Shown here: piece by piece, positions 53,216-62,445 of the stretch | Position numbering within the stretch: the first letter of the stretch is position 1 | Layout: each line of letters begins with the position of its first letter | Origin: Arthrobacter sp. 135MFCol5.1 | Lineage (GTDB): Bacteria; Actinomycetota; Actinomycetes; Actinomycetales; Micrococcaceae | Direction of reading: 5' to 3' | DNA length: 64,000 bases | Assembly (NCBI RefSeq): GCF_000374865.1 | Contig: NZ_KB895460.1 | Span: 102,941-166,940 of the forward strand | Made by a program: the position numbers and the translations under genes | The notes under the pieces: generated by a model | Told to the model about the DNA's origin: nothing | The model's input: only the letters and a program-made list of their open reading frames with translations | Databases searched by the model: none

Positions 53216-54244
53216 CTAGTCGAAGAGGAAGACGCCTTTGCCGATCTTGCGTTGATCGAACAGGTCATAGGCCTTCTCTGCTTCGGCCAGCCGAAACTCA
53301 TTCGTAAATAGCGACTCAACGTCCAAGCCCCGTTCTGCTACGAACCGGGCGCAGTCTTCCTGCTGGTTCTTGCTGAAAGTCAGCGAGCCCACCACGGTTT
53401 TCCGCAGCTGGATAAGCTCTTCGCTATCCAAATCGATTCTTCCGAAGACTCCGACCATGCAGGCGGTGCCCCAAGGCCGGACGGCCTGAACCGCCTGTTC
53501 ACGCACAGCGTCAATTGCGCTGCATTCGATGGATTTGTCCGCCCCTTCCCCGTTTCTGGTCAGCTCGCGTATGGCGGCAACAGGGTCCTGCTCCCGGGAG
53601 TCGACCACGTGGTCGGCGCCGAAGCGAGTTGCCATCTCCAGCCGCGACGGCTCAACATCGACCGCTATCACCCTGGCTCCGAAGGCCTTCGCCAGCAAGG
53701 TGACGCTCAGCCCAACGGGCCCCTGCCCGAAGACGGCGACGGTATCATCTGCGGACAGCTGAACCCTCTTGATCGCAGCGAAGGCCGTACCGGTGCCACA
53801 CGAGATGGCAGCTCCTGTCTTAAACGAGAGCGAATCCGGCAGTTTGATAAGCGTGTGCGCGGGAACCTTCATGAAATCCGCGTGCCCGCCGTCGCCGTCG
53901 AGCCCGCCGTATACAATCCGCGCATTTGGGCAATACTGCGTCCAACCCGAACGGCAGTACTGGCAGGTGCGGCATCCGTCGTAGTGGTGGACCATGACCC
54001 GGTCTCCGACCCTGGCCTCGGTGGGCCGGACAGCCTCACCGACAATCTCGACCACGCCACACGGCTCGTGCCCTTCTATGACCAACTCCGCTGCGGTGCG
54101 GTGCGGACCGTTGAGGTGATGAAGGTCGCTTCCGCACATGCCCGAGGCCTTCATCCGGATGACGACTTCATCGGGCCCCGGTACCGGGTCCGGATACTCA
54201 CGGAGTTCGAGCTTACTATCGCCCAGGAAAACAACGGCTTTCAT
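53216..54244 (-). CDS. zinc-dependent alcohol dehydrogenase
   Basis: A 342-residue MDR-family dehydrogenase. The catalytic zinc ligands lie in MCGSDLHH and GHEPCGVVEIVG, the structural zinc cluster in CRTCQYCRSGWTQYC, and the cofactor-binding fold in FGQGPVGLSVTLLAKAFGARVIAVD with Asp at the end of strand 2 (NAD preference). It begins at ATG 54244, 184 bp after the MFS stop. It forms an oxidation pair with the aldehyde dehydrogenase that follows. The substrate is likely a hydroxy acid or polyol (inference). Confidence 0.9.
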   Translation of the reverse strand: MKAVVFLGDSKLELREYPDPVPGPDEVVIRMKASGMCGSDLHHLNGPHRTAAELVIEGHEPCGVVEIVGEAVRPTEARVGDRVMVHHYDGCRTCQYCRSGWTQYCPNARIVYGGLDGDGGHADFMKVPAHTLIKLPDSLSFKTGAAISCGTGTAFAAIKRVQLSADDTVAVFGQGPVGLSVTLLAKAFGARVIAVDVEPSRLEMATRFGADHVVDSREQDPVAAIRELTRNGEGADKSIECSAIDAVREQAVQAVRPWGTACMVGVFGRIDLDSEELIQLRKTVVGSLTFSKNQQEDCARFVAERGLDVESLFTNEFRLAEAEKAYDLFDQRKIGKGVFLFD

Positions 54245-54428
54245 GTTAACGCTTTCGATGATCAGGAGTTGAACGGCGCCGCGTGTGTGGTGGCCGGCAG
54301 CCAAGCTGTTGCGTCGGCCATGCGGGCTCAACGGAACATATGTGTGGAGGACGCGTTCAGCCGAGAGAGCAGGGCAGCAAGCCCCGCCTCCAGGCTGAAC
54401 CCGAGAGAGAGCAGAAAAGGGATTCCGA

Positions 54429-55832
54429 CTATCGCGGCGTGTCGTGCGGGAACACCTGCCCCGCCGGGGCATCTGCGGTGTCGCCGTTCGGGGCGATCTG
54501 CGCCAACGCCTCAGCAGATGTATCTACACGGGCGGCGGCGATGACCACCGTCACGAGAATGTACATGCCTGAGAGGGTCAGGATCACCCCGATGATGCCA
54601 AGGCTATTGAACAGCCACAGGACGATAAAGGGGGATGAGATGACGCAGATGCGACCGACGGTCTGAGCGAAGCCGCCGCCACGGAAACGGAAGGCGGTGG
54701 GGAAGAACTCCGGGACAGTTCCCAGAGCCAGAGTCAGGAACGACGAGACCATGCAGGTCATGAAGAAGCCGATGGCGATGATCAGCACAGGCTCTTTCAT
54801 GAACGGGTAGATGGCAGCGACAATTGCTGTCAGCGTCCCGTACATCATGATGATGTTGCGCCGCCCGAGGCGGTCGGCGAGCAAGAGGATTACTATCGGT
54901 CCAAGGACGTAGCCGGACATGATGGCCGCGTTGAACCCCAACGATGACGACACGGTCATCCCCTGCTTCACGAAGAACGTCGGTATCCAACCGGTGACGG
55001 TATAGGAACCGAAGAGGCTGATGATGGTCAGGAGCAGAGCCACCAACGTCCGCCGGATGACAGGGCGCGAGAACAGCACCGAGAACGGCACCCACTCGGC
55101 CTTTTCGTTCTCCACGTTGAGCATCTGGGGTGCGACCGAACCGACCTCCTGGCTCGAAATGCCGGACTCCTTCGCGATCCTCTCGAAGACGGCCTCGGCG
55201 TCCTTGTGCCGCCCGCGCGACTCCAACCACCTCGGGGACTCCGGCATACCACGGCGCAGCCACCAGGTAATCAGCGCGCCCACGCCGCCGAGGACGAACA
55301 TCGCGCGCCAGGACCACACAGGAATGACCAGCCAGCCGATGAGCGAGGACAACGAGACGCCGAGGCCGGCAAAGATTCCGAGGACGCCCAGGTACCGGCC
55401 GCGATGGCTGCGCGGGATGAACTCGGTGACCATGCCGTAGCAGATCACGTATTCGGCACCCATCCCGATGCTCATCAGGAATCGCAGGCCGATGAGCACT
55501 TCCATGTTGGGTGCAAAGGATGCAGCCACAGCCAGGACCCCGAAAAGCGCCAAGTTGAACTGGAAAGCGAAGCCGCGCCCCAGCCGGTCGCTGAGCCAGC
55601 CTGCGAAAGCCGCGCCGATCGCAAGGCCGGCGTACGTGAACGACAAGAAGAGCGAGTTCAGCTCAAGAGTCGAGAAGCCAGAGGGCAGCAGCGACGCCAA
55701 CACTGCGGATGAGAGCGTGTTGTCGAACGAATCAAAAAACATGCCCAGCCCCACCAGCACCATCAGATGCCTGTGAAACTTGCCGATTGGAAGCTTATCG
55801 AGCCGGAGGCCCGCAGAAACATGGGTGCTCAT
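54429..55832 (-). CDS. MFS transporter, SV2/sugar-porter-like organic-acid importer
   Basis: A 467-residue 12-TMS protein starting MSTHVSAGLRLDKLPIGKFHRHL, which resembles the N-terminus of the PDC-operon transporter at 18172 (LDRLPISKFHK). Motif DRLGRGFAF, the FIPRSHRGRYLG segment and the long central loop (SPRWLESRGRHKDAEAVFE) are those of metabolite:H+ symporters of organic acids. GAGGGAGGG precedes ATG 55832. It heads the leftward group MFS, alcohol dehydrogenase and aldehyde dehydrogenase, so it is the probable importer of the island's substrate. Confidence 0.87.
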   Translation of the reverse strand: MSTHVSAGLRLDKLPIGKFHRHLMVLVGLGMFFDSFDNTLSSAVLASLLPSGFSTLELNSLFLSFTYAGLAIGAAFAGWLSDRLGRGFAFQFNLALFGVLAVAASFAPNMEVLIGLRFLMSIGMGAEYVICYGMVTEFIPRSHRGRYLGVLGIFAGLGVSLSSLIGWLVIPVWSWRAMFVLGGVGALITWWLRRGMPESPRWLESRGRHKDAEAVFERIAKESGISSQEVGSVAPQMLNVENEKAEWVPFSVLFSRPVIRRTLVALLLTIISLFGSYTVTGWIPTFFVKQGMTVSSSLGFNAAIMSGYVLGPIVILLLADRLGRRNIIMMYGTLTAIVAAIYPFMKEPVLIIAIGFFMTCMVSSFLTLALGTVPEFFPTAFRFRGGGFAQTVGRICVISSPFIVLWLFNSLGIIGVILTLSGMYILVTVVIAAARVDTSAEALAQIAPNGDTADAPAGQVFPHDTPR

Positions 55833-56170
55833 CAGCCCAACCCTCCCTCTCGCGCGGCAGCAACAAGGTTAGAGCAACTGGTGGCTTTCGCGTCCCTGAC
55901 AGGGAGCAAGGCCCGTTCCGGGACAATACTCACGGTACAAGCCCGATCCGCTGGGCCTAGAGCACAAGCTTCGCACTGGTTCGATCGACATTGTTCGGAC
56001 ATGCGTTTTCACTACCTTTTTGACTTAGTGTTCGTGCACGGGGCGCAAACATATCGTTGGGGGCAAGCTGCCCTTATCCGGGACGGTGGCCGCCCTCGAG
56101 CGGGAATGCAGAAGACATGAATCTCAGCGGTTCGAGGTGATGACGCCCACAGTTCCTTCAAGATGAGTTC

Positions 56171-56192
56171 ACAATATCCTGCAATGTGAGAC
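56171..56192 (+). promoter_or_regulatory. IclR-type operator copy 3
   Basis: ACAATATCCTGCAATGTGAGAC differs from the copy at 43545-43566 at one position. It lies in the divergent region between the MFS gene (start 55832) and the aldo/keto reductase gene (start 56918). Confidence 0.65.
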
Positions 56193-56473
56193 TCAGTCAA
56201 TACATTGCATCGATATGTGGCGATCAGACTTGGCCTGGCTTCAAGCTGGCTACCTCCCGCGACCTCCGGATCGACCGGACAACGCTCCGGGCTCCGGATG
56301 AACGCCCTTGCCCACTCTGTCGCGCGAGTGACCACCGCCAAGACCTGAAGCGTCGAGACAATGTGCCGGCTGGACGCGTGCCCATAGTGGTCATATGGCT
56401 TGGTGCAGGAGGCGTTCCGCAAGGTCTGGGGAACCCATAAGGACGGAGCATCCAGCGGAGAAGCATTAGCTAT

Positions 56474-56494
56474 ATCCAACATAGCGGGATATGG
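56474..56494. promoter_or_regulatory. IclR-type operator copy 4
   Basis: ATATCCAACATAGCGGGATAT is a palindrome with arms ATATCC/GGGATAT; its reverse complement fits the consensus ATATCCyGnnATrTGrGA at 13 of 19 aligned positions. It is 424 bp upstream of the aldo/keto reductase start. Confidence 0.5.
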
Positions 56495-56630
56495 TAAAGT
56501 CTCAAATGCGTTGTTGCCCCTGGAGTGTCCTCCAGCGGCTCCAGAATGAATGCAGTTGCTACGGCAGCGCCGCCACGCCGACCAGCGCCCTATTAACGCT
56601 TGTCAGAATGCCACGCCACGAGGATCGACA

Positions 56631-56891
56631 ATGACGACGACACCCCTGAACCAGGGCCCCGCAGCACTCCGCTATGTGGGCGTCGGCGCGGATAAGGACT
56701 TTCGCCGCTACCGCGCAGGGCCTGGCCGAAGCAAGCGGATGGAATCCGTCGGCGCGTCGGCGCTGATGGTCCCGGGGCACGCAGCGGAAATATCCACCGC
56801 TGAAGGCCGCGCTCCCCCATTTTGCACACGGCGCGTAATCCACTCTTGGCGATATTCGGCCAAACACTTTGTAGTAACCCACCCCGATTGA
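56631..56891 (+). CDS. small ORF or gene remnant ahead of the aldo/keto reductase
   Basis: ATG 56631 has a good ribosome binding site (GAGGATCGACA) and opens 86 codons beginning MTTTPLNQGPAALRYVGVGA. The opening resembles the start of a Rossmann-type oxidoreductase, but homology fades at once, so this may be a truncated gene. The rest of 55833-56917 shows only the two operator-like sites. Confidence 0.35.
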   Translation: MTTTPLNQGPAALRYVGVGADKDFRRYRAGPGRSKRMESVGASALMVPGHAAEISTAEGRAPPFCTRRVIHSWRYSAKHFVVTHPD

Positions 56892-56917
56892 CCACAGCAA
56901 CCACAAGGAATCAATCC

Positions 56918-57904
56918 ATGAGCACGCAACCCGAAGGCACCCAGGTGGACGGTCTGAGACTCCCCATCTCCCGGATGGTCCTTGGAACCATGACGTTCGG
57001 CGACACCGTCGATGAGGCCACCGCAGGGCGGATGGTGAACGAAGCGCTCGACGCCGGCATCACCACCATCGACACCGCCAACTCTTATGTCGGGGGAACC
57101 ACGGAGGAAATGCTGTCCCGTCTCCTCAAGGGGCGCGGGGACGTCATCCTCGCCTCGAAGGCAGGCATAACGCACGCTGACCACGGAGAAAACTCACCAC
57201 TCTCCCCTGCGGGGCTGCGTAACAGCGTGGAAGGGAGCCTTCGACGACTCGGCGTCGAGCGCCTCGACCTCTTTTACTTGCACCAGCCGGACCGTGCTAC
57301 GTCCCTGCACGAGACCCTGCGCACCGTGGCTGATCTCGTTGCGGAAGGAAAGATCGGCGCTCTGGGCGTGTCCAACTTCGCGGCCTGGCAGATCGATGAC
57401 GTCATTCAGGTGGCGAGCGAAGTGGGGGCACCTCGACCCGTCGTCGCGCAGCAGCTATACAACCTGGTAGCGCGCCGGGTGGAGGAGGAATATCTCGAAT
57501 TCGCCGCCACGCACCACGTGCACACGATGGTATACAACCCCTTGGGCGGTGGGCTGCTTACCGGTAAGCACAGTTTCGACGCCAAACCGGCCACGGGCCG
57601 CTATGGCGACTCGAAGCTGGCCGCCATGTATACCCGGCGCTACTGGGACCGGCAGTTGTTTAACGCCGTGGACGAACTTACCCGAATCGCCCAGAACGCC
57701 GGCATCACACTGGCAGAGCTCTCCCTCCGCTGGCTCGCATATCGCGACGGTGTGGGATCCGTCCTGCTGGGCGGATCCAAGGTGGAACAGCTCCGCGCCA
57801 ATATCGCCGCCGTGGCCAACGGACCGCTGCCGGCCGATATCCTCGAAGCCTCCGATGCCATAGGTGCCGGGCTCCGCGGCCCCATGCCCGCCTACAACCG
57901 CTGA
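56918..57904 (+). CDS. aldo/keto reductase
   Basis: A 328-residue AKR-family oxidoreductase. The tetrad appears as DTANSY (Asp, Tyr), LASKAG (Lys) and FYLHQPD (His), and the NADPH segment GSKVEQLRANI is near the C-terminus. AAGGAATCAATCC precedes ATG 56918. It should interconvert an aldehyde or ketone with an alcohol. It lies first in the rightward half of the catabolic island behind two IclR-type sites. Confidence 0.88.
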   Translation: MSTQPEGTQVDGLRLPISRMVLGTMTFGDTVDEATAGRMVNEALDAGITTIDTANSYVGGTTEEMLSRLLKGRGDVILASKAGITHADHGENSPLSPAGLRNSVEGSLRRLGVERLDLFYLHQPDRATSLHETLRTVADLVAEGKIGALGVSNFAAWQIDDVIQVASEVGAPRPVVAQQLYNLVARRVEEEYLEFAATHHVHTMVYNPLGGGLLTGKHSFDAKPATGRYGDSKLAAMYTRRYWDRQLFNAVDELTRIAQNAGITLAELSLRWLAYRDGVGSVLLGGSKVEQLRANIAAVANGPLPADILEASDAIGAGLRGPMPAYNR

Positions 57905-58186
57905 CCGCTTAGAGAGGACGCGGCGAGTCAGCCGTTACTTGCCCCTATGGAAGCATGATGCCCATCACTTCGGCCATCGCGCGTCTTGATCGGGAAATCT
58001 GTTCAAAGAAAATCCAGGTCGTTAACATGCTCAAGCCCCTGCCAGTGCATCTTTCTCTTCAAAAAACTCTTGTGCTGCCTGAACGACCATGAACTCCCCC
58101 ATTCGTCATTTCACACTTACCTGCCGAAGGCACGGTGCAACGTTCGGCGCCTAGCAGGCTCGCCGACCAAACGAGAAGGCCCGACC

Positions 58187-59278
58187 ATGACACACATACA
58201 CAAGATTGCAGTGATTGCCGGCGATGGAATTGGGCAGGAGGTTGTCCCCGAGGGAGTACGGGCGCTGGCAGCCGCGGCGGAGGCCTTCGATTTCAACCTC
58301 AAAACCACGGTATTCGATTTTGCCAATGGCGATTACTACCTAAAGCACGGGAAGATGCTTCCGGATAACTGGGCCGATCATCTCGGCGGCTTCGACGCTA
58401 TTTTCTTTGGTGCCGTCGGTTCCCCGGATACCGTCCCGGACCACATCTCACTTTGGGGAAGCCTCCTGCAGTTCAGGCGCCACTTCGATCAGTACGTCAA
58501 CCTCCGGCCCGTCAAGCTTCTGGCCGGAGTAAAAAGCCCGTTGGCGGAGCGGGTCCCGGGGGACATCGACTTCTACGTCGTCCGGGAAAACACGGAAGGT
58601 GAATACTCCAGCATCGGCGGCAGGATGTTCGAGGGGACGAACAGGGAAACGGTCATCCAGGAGACGGTCATGACCCGGACCGGTGTCGATCGCATCCTCA
58701 AGTACGCGTTCGAGCTCGCTGCGCGGCGCCCGAAGAAGCATTTGACGTCGGCAACAAAGAGCAACGGCATCTCGGTAACTATGCCGTACTGGGACGAGCG
58801 GGTCGATGCGATGGCGCAGAACTTTAGCGAGGTGAGAACCGACAGCTACCACATCGATATCCTGACAGCGAACTTCGTACTACATCCAGAGCGGTTCGAC
58901 GTGGTCGTGGCAAGCAACCTCTTCGGCGACATCCTGTCCGACCTCGGCCCTGCGTGTACCGGAACGATCGGCATAGCGCCCAGCGGCAACATTAACCCCG
59001 AACGTCGATTCCCGAGCCTTTTCGAACCCGTCCACGGATCAGCACCGGATATTGCGGGGAAGGGCATCGCCAACCCCATCGGTCAGATCTGGAGCGCATC
59101 GATGATGCTGCAGCACCTTGGCGAAGATGCTGCAGCTGCCGCAGTGATGCAGGCCTTCGAGAATGTCCTCGCAAGGGGCGATCGGTCCCTCACCCCTGAC
59201 TTAGGCGGTAACGGCACCACGGAACTGCTGGGCAAGACCATCGCAGAGGAAATCCGTACAGTCGCGAACCGCCGGTGA
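58187..59278 (+). CDS. ttuC: tartrate/D-malate-type beta-decarboxylating dehydrogenase
   Basis: A 363-residue isocitrate/isopropylmalate dehydrogenase-superfamily enzyme. It shows VIAGDGIGQEVVPEG, the substrate loop with RRHFDQYVNLRPVKL, ENTEGEYSSIGG, the Lys-Asp pairs TSATKSNG and SNLFGDILSDLG, and EPVHGSAPDIAGKG. The ENTEGEYS segment and overall pattern match tartrate dehydrogenase/D-malate dehydrogenase (TtuC/DmlA), which oxidise hydroxylated C4 diacids with NAD and a divalent metal. ATG 58187 has GAGAAGG upstream; the long upstream extension of the frame is not coding. It is separated by 282 bp from the reductase gene and shares its direction. Confidence 0.87.
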   Translation: MTHIHKIAVIAGDGIGQEVVPEGVRALAAAAEAFDFNLKTTVFDFANGDYYLKHGKMLPDNWADHLGGFDAIFFGAVGSPDTVPDHISLWGSLLQFRRHFDQYVNLRPVKLLAGVKSPLAERVPGDIDFYVVRENTEGEYSSIGGRMFEGTNRETVIQETVMTRTGVDRILKYAFELAARRPKKHLTSATKSNGISVTMPYWDERVDAMAQNFSEVRTDSYHIDILTANFVLHPERFDVVVASNLFGDILSDLGPACTGTIGIAPSGNINPERRFPSLFEPVHGSAPDIAGKGIANPIGQIWSASMMLQHLGEDAAAAAVMQAFENVLARGDRSLTPDLGGNGTTELLGKTIAEEIRTVANRR

Positions 59279-59284
59279 CGGCGG
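59269..59284 (+). terminator. hairpin overlapping the dehydrogenase stop codon
   Basis: CCGCCG-GTGA-CGGCGG forms perfect 6-bp arms with the stop codon in its loop region. It may attenuate read-through into the SDR gene. Confidence 0.3.
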
Positions 59285-59411
59285 CGTTTCGCTGCGTACC
59301 TCCAAGGGCTGGCGCGTCCGCAAAGGCGACGCCGCATCGGATCCTGCAGTTGCGCTTACGGCCCGCAGTGAACGCCACCCCCGAGCACTCCATACCGACG
59401 AAAGAAAAGCA

Positions 59412-60185
59412 ATGACACCCATTTCATTCCCCACGGAACGCACCGTAGTACTGACTGGAGCGGCATCCGCCCGCGGCATTGGCCGTGCGGCGGCGAACCG
59501 TATGGCCAGCGAGGGCTGGTCCATCGCCATCCTGGACATCGACGGGGACGAGGCCAAAGCCGCGGCAGCGGAGATCGGCTCCAGGCACGCAGTGAGTGCC
59601 ATCGGTGTGGGCGCCGACGTTTCCGACGCCGCCTCAGTGGACCGGGCCATCACCGAGCTCGAAGAATCGCTGCCGCCGATTGTGGCCCTTGCAAACCTCG
59701 CCGGCATCAGCTCACCCACACCGTTTATGGAGACAACTGTGGAGGAATGGGACAAGGTCTTCGCCATCAACATGAGGGGTACCTTCATCGTTTCCCAGCG
59801 AGTGCTCAAGGGAATGATTTCCCGCGGGCTCGGGCGGATCGTCAGCATCTCATCGATTTCCGCCCAGCGAGGCGGAGGCACCTACTCTAAGGTTGCCTAC
59901 AGTGCATCGAAGGCTGGAATTCTCGGCTTCACCCGAGCTCTGGCCCGCGAAGTTGGGGAGTTCGGCGTCACAGTGAACGCGATAGCCCCGGGCCCCATTG
60001 ACACAGATATTATGGGCGGAATGCTGACGGAGGAACGCAAGGCACAAATGTCTGCGGGCATCATGATGGGCCGCGTAGGCACCCGCGAGGAAGTCGCAGC
60101 CCTGATCTCTTTCCTGCTTGGCGCAGACTCCGGCTACATCACTGCGGCTACCTATGACATCAACGGAGGCCTCCAGGTCTCGTGA
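59412..60185 (+). CDS. short-chain dehydrogenase/reductase
   Basis: A 257-residue SDR with the cofactor motif TGAASARGIGRA, an Asp after strand 2 (ILDID; NAD preference), NLAG, catalytic Ser in SISSISAQ and Tyr/Lys in YSASKAG. Its C-terminus has the PGPIDTDIMGG segment. It follows the tartrate-type dehydrogenase by 133 bp with only a weak GAAAG ribosome binding site. It probably oxidises or reduces another hydroxy-acid intermediate of the island. Confidence 0.88.
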   Translation: MTPISFPTERTVVLTGAASARGIGRAAANRMASEGWSIAILDIDGDEAKAAAAEIGSRHAVSAIGVGADVSDAASVDRAITELEESLPPIVALANLAGISSPTPFMETTVEEWDKVFAINMRGTFIVSQRVLKGMISRGLGRIVSISSISAQRGGGTYSKVAYSASKAGILGFTRALAREVGEFGVTVNAIAPGPIDTDIMGGMLTEERKAQMSAGIMMGRVGTREEVAALISFLLGADSGYITAATYDINGGLQVS

Positions 60186-60499
60186 TCTTCTGATTCGGAG
60201 CGCCCCGGCCGCGCCTCCCAAAAGTGGTTCGAGTGCCAGGCCGGAAGCCTGGAGGCACCAACAACTTCTGAGCTCAGCGATAATCAATGGTCATAGATCC
60301 GATCCGCAGCCTCGGAAAACGTCGGCTTCACCGCCAAGTCGTGAAAAGGAATCATCTATCGCACCGGCGCGGCATTGCGATGCGTGACCTGCCGTCCCCG
60401 TTCGGTTCCTGCCGATAGGACGGAAACGAGATCGTGAAGTGGCGTCCGCACCACCTGCTGACTGTGACAGGTTTGGATGGCCCCGGTAGAACGGAGCTG

Positions 60500-60838
60500 C
60501 ACCGGTCTATGGAGGCTGGAGACATCGAGGCTGGGATTATTGCGGCTCTGGGGTGGGGGCTGTCAGCGCTGACGTCGTCGCGGTCGAAGCCCGCAGAAAC
60601 GTGATCCTGGAGTCCATGAGTGGGGCCGGTTCGGACCGTCATCGTGGTGCTCTCGGTGAAGTGAAAGTGCAACGAGTTGTCAGCTTGACTCAGCGTCGGC
60701 TTATGGAACCCGCATCCGTCATTGCAGGTCTCCCGGGCCGATACCCGGCCCCAGCCCTCGGTCGGCGCCTACGACGAGTTGCTGGCCAAACGCGCCGAAC
60801 ATCCTGTAGGAACCGTGTCGAAGGAGAACATCTCATGA
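60500..60838 (+). pseudogene. IS21-family istA transposase remnant (C-terminus)
   Basis: Three frames carry successive pieces of an IstA C-terminus: EAGIIAAL, then AVSADVVAVEARR and RVVSLTQRRLMEPASVIAGLP, then ADTRPQPSVGAYDELLAKRA ending at TGA 60838. Frameshifts lie near 60555 and 60735. The stop overlaps the istB start as ATGA, the usual IS21 arrangement. The 60186-60500 stretch shows nothing else. Confidence 0.65.
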
Positions 60839-61253
60839 GCCCCTACGCACCTGCCGCCAGCATTACTCCGACCCTGCGCCGTCGTCGCGGCCTGACTGAG
60901 CAAGCCGCGGTAGCGGCCGTGGATCAGGCATGCCGACGGCTCCGTCTGTCTACCGTCCGGGCGGTCTTGGACGAAGCGCTGACCCTCGCCGGCAAGGAAC
61001 AGCTGTCCTATCAGGGTTTTCTGGCTGAATTGCTGCTGGCCGAGTGTCATGACCGGGCCCGGGGCTCCTCAATCCGGCGGGTCAAAGCCTCGAACTTTCC
61101 CCGGCCCAAGTGGTTGGGCGATTTCGATTTCTAGGCGAACACGAACATCAATCCTGCCACCATCCATACCCTTGCAACTGGGGACTGGATCCGCAAAGGC
61201 GCTCTCTTATGTCTGATCGGGGACTCCGGGACGGGCAAACCCCATCTGCTGAT
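60835..61253 (+). pseudogene. IS21-family istB ATPase remnant
   Basis: About 99 codons of IstB N-terminus (ending RPKWLGDFDF) are followed by an in-frame TAG at 61132. The same frame then continues with NINPATIHTLATGDWIRKG and LLCLIGDSGTGKPHLLIG, where the Walker A Ser/Thr is replaced by Pro. The sequence breaks off after HLLIG and abuts an aldo/keto reductase fragment, so the element is stopped, mutated and truncated. Confidence 0.8.
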
Positions 61254-61311
61254 AGGCCAGCGCAATCCGCGAGACCCTGACACCGGTCTGGCCAAGAAGT
61301 GAGTACTTCAT
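61254..61311 (-). pseudogene. 5' fragment of a second aldo/keto reductase gene
   Basis: On the minus strand ATG 61311, with GAGGA upstream, opens MKYSLLGQTGVRVSRIALA, a close match to the start of the intact reductase (MKYSVLGPTGVRVSRICVG). It breaks off at the istB remnant. It lies 22 bp past the intact gene's stop, so the two reductase genes were tandem before truncation. Confidence 0.7.
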
Positions 61312-61333
61312 CAGAGTTCCTCGTATCTACGGG

Positions 61334-62320
61334 TCAGGACGTGGTCCCGGCAGTCAGCGCCGAGACCGCATCCAGCTCTTCCTGGGTGAGCTCGACATCT
61401 GCTGCGGCGGCGTTGGTGCGGAGCTCCTCGACGGTCTCGGCTCCAACGATCACCGATGCCACCGCCGGGCGGGACATCAGCCAGGCCAGCGAGACCTGCT
61501 GCATCCCCAGTCCCCACTCGCGGGCCAGCCGGTCGAGCTTGCGGGCGACCGCGATCTCGGACGCAGTAAAGCCGGGGCCGCCGTAGCGCTTGCCTCCGGC
61601 GATCTCACGGTCCAGGACCGACAGGTCGGCCAGAAGACCGCCGTGCAGCGGCGCATAGGGAATGATCGACAGACCGAACCGCACGCACGCGGCGGCGAGC
61701 TCCTTTTCGGAGCTTCGGTCCAGGAGGTTGTACATCACCTGCACGGCCACGGGGGCAGAGACCAGCCGGCGGTCATCGGCGATCCACAGGGCCTCGGTCA
61801 TCTGCCAGGCTGTGTGATTGGACAAAGCGACATACCGCAGCTTCCCCTGTCGGATCAGGTCGTCGTAGACGGCAAGTGTCTGCTCCAGGGGCGTGTTCGG
61901 ATCCGGGAAATGCGCGTAATGGAGGTCGATACGGTCAGTGCGCAGCCGGCGCAGACTCTGTTCGACCTGCTGGATGATGTACCGGCGCGAAAGACCGGCA
62001 TCCGGATCGAACCTCCGCTCCCCGGACTTGGTCGCCAGCACCACCTCATCCCGCCGGCCGGCCAGTGAGCGGCCGAGGATCTCCTCAGCGGACTCACGCT
62101 CTGCGGCCGGCGGAGCGCCGGGGCGGTCGAACGTCGAGGTCGAACCGTAGACATCCGCGGTGTCGAAGAAGTTGATGCCCAGATCCAATGCCGCCCCCAC
62201 GACGCCATCGGCTTCCTGTGGGCCCGGTGCCACGCCGAAGGTCGCAGTGCCCACGCAGATGCGGGACACGCGTACGCCGGTCGGGCCGAGAACGGAGTAC
62301 TTCATCTCAAGGATTCCCAT
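61334..62320 (-). CDS. aldo/keto reductase
   Basis: A 328-residue AKR protein of the YajO/Tas-like group with FDTADVYGS (Asp, Tyr), LATKSGERR (Lys), DLHYAHFPDP (His) and VIVGAETVEELRTN (NADPH site). The frame starts MGILEMKYSVLGPTG; the inner ATG (MKYSVLG, 62305) matches the family start better. It is divergent from a TetR gene with a TAACC..GGTTA palindrome between, so it is likely induced by that regulator's ligand, commonly a reactive carbonyl or drug. Confidence 0.87.
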   Translation of the reverse strand: MGILEMKYSVLGPTGVRVSRICVGTATFGVAPGPQEADGVVGAALDLGINFFDTADVYGSTSTFDRPGAPPAAERESAEEILGRSLAGRRDEVVLATKSGERRFDPDAGLSRRYIIQQVEQSLRRLRTDRIDLHYAHFPDPNTPLEQTLAVYDDLIRQGKLRYVALSNHTAWQMTEALWIADDRRLVSAPVAVQVMYNLLDRSSEKELAAACVRFGLSIIPYAPLHGGLLADLSVLDREIAGGKRYGGPGFTASEIAVARKLDRLAREWGLGMQQVSLAWLMSRPAVASVIVGAETVEELRTNAAAADVELTQEELDAVSALTAGTTS

Positions 62321-62399
62321 CTGCGAGTTTCTGGGCTGGGCTGACAGGCAGCGGCCAGTCAGGAGGTCCCCTGCGGCTACCGGCCGTGGAAGTTAACTT

Positions 62400-62413
62400 T
62401 AACCGAATGGTTA
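62400..62413. promoter_or_regulatory. TetR operator
   Basis: TAACCGAATGGTTA has perfect 5-bp arms around GAAT, 33 bp before the TetR start and 80 bp before the reductase start, the expected place for divergent autoregulation. Confidence 0.6.
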
Positions 62414-62445
62414 TATTTCGGCAATGGTCATGAGAAAGTAGTGGC

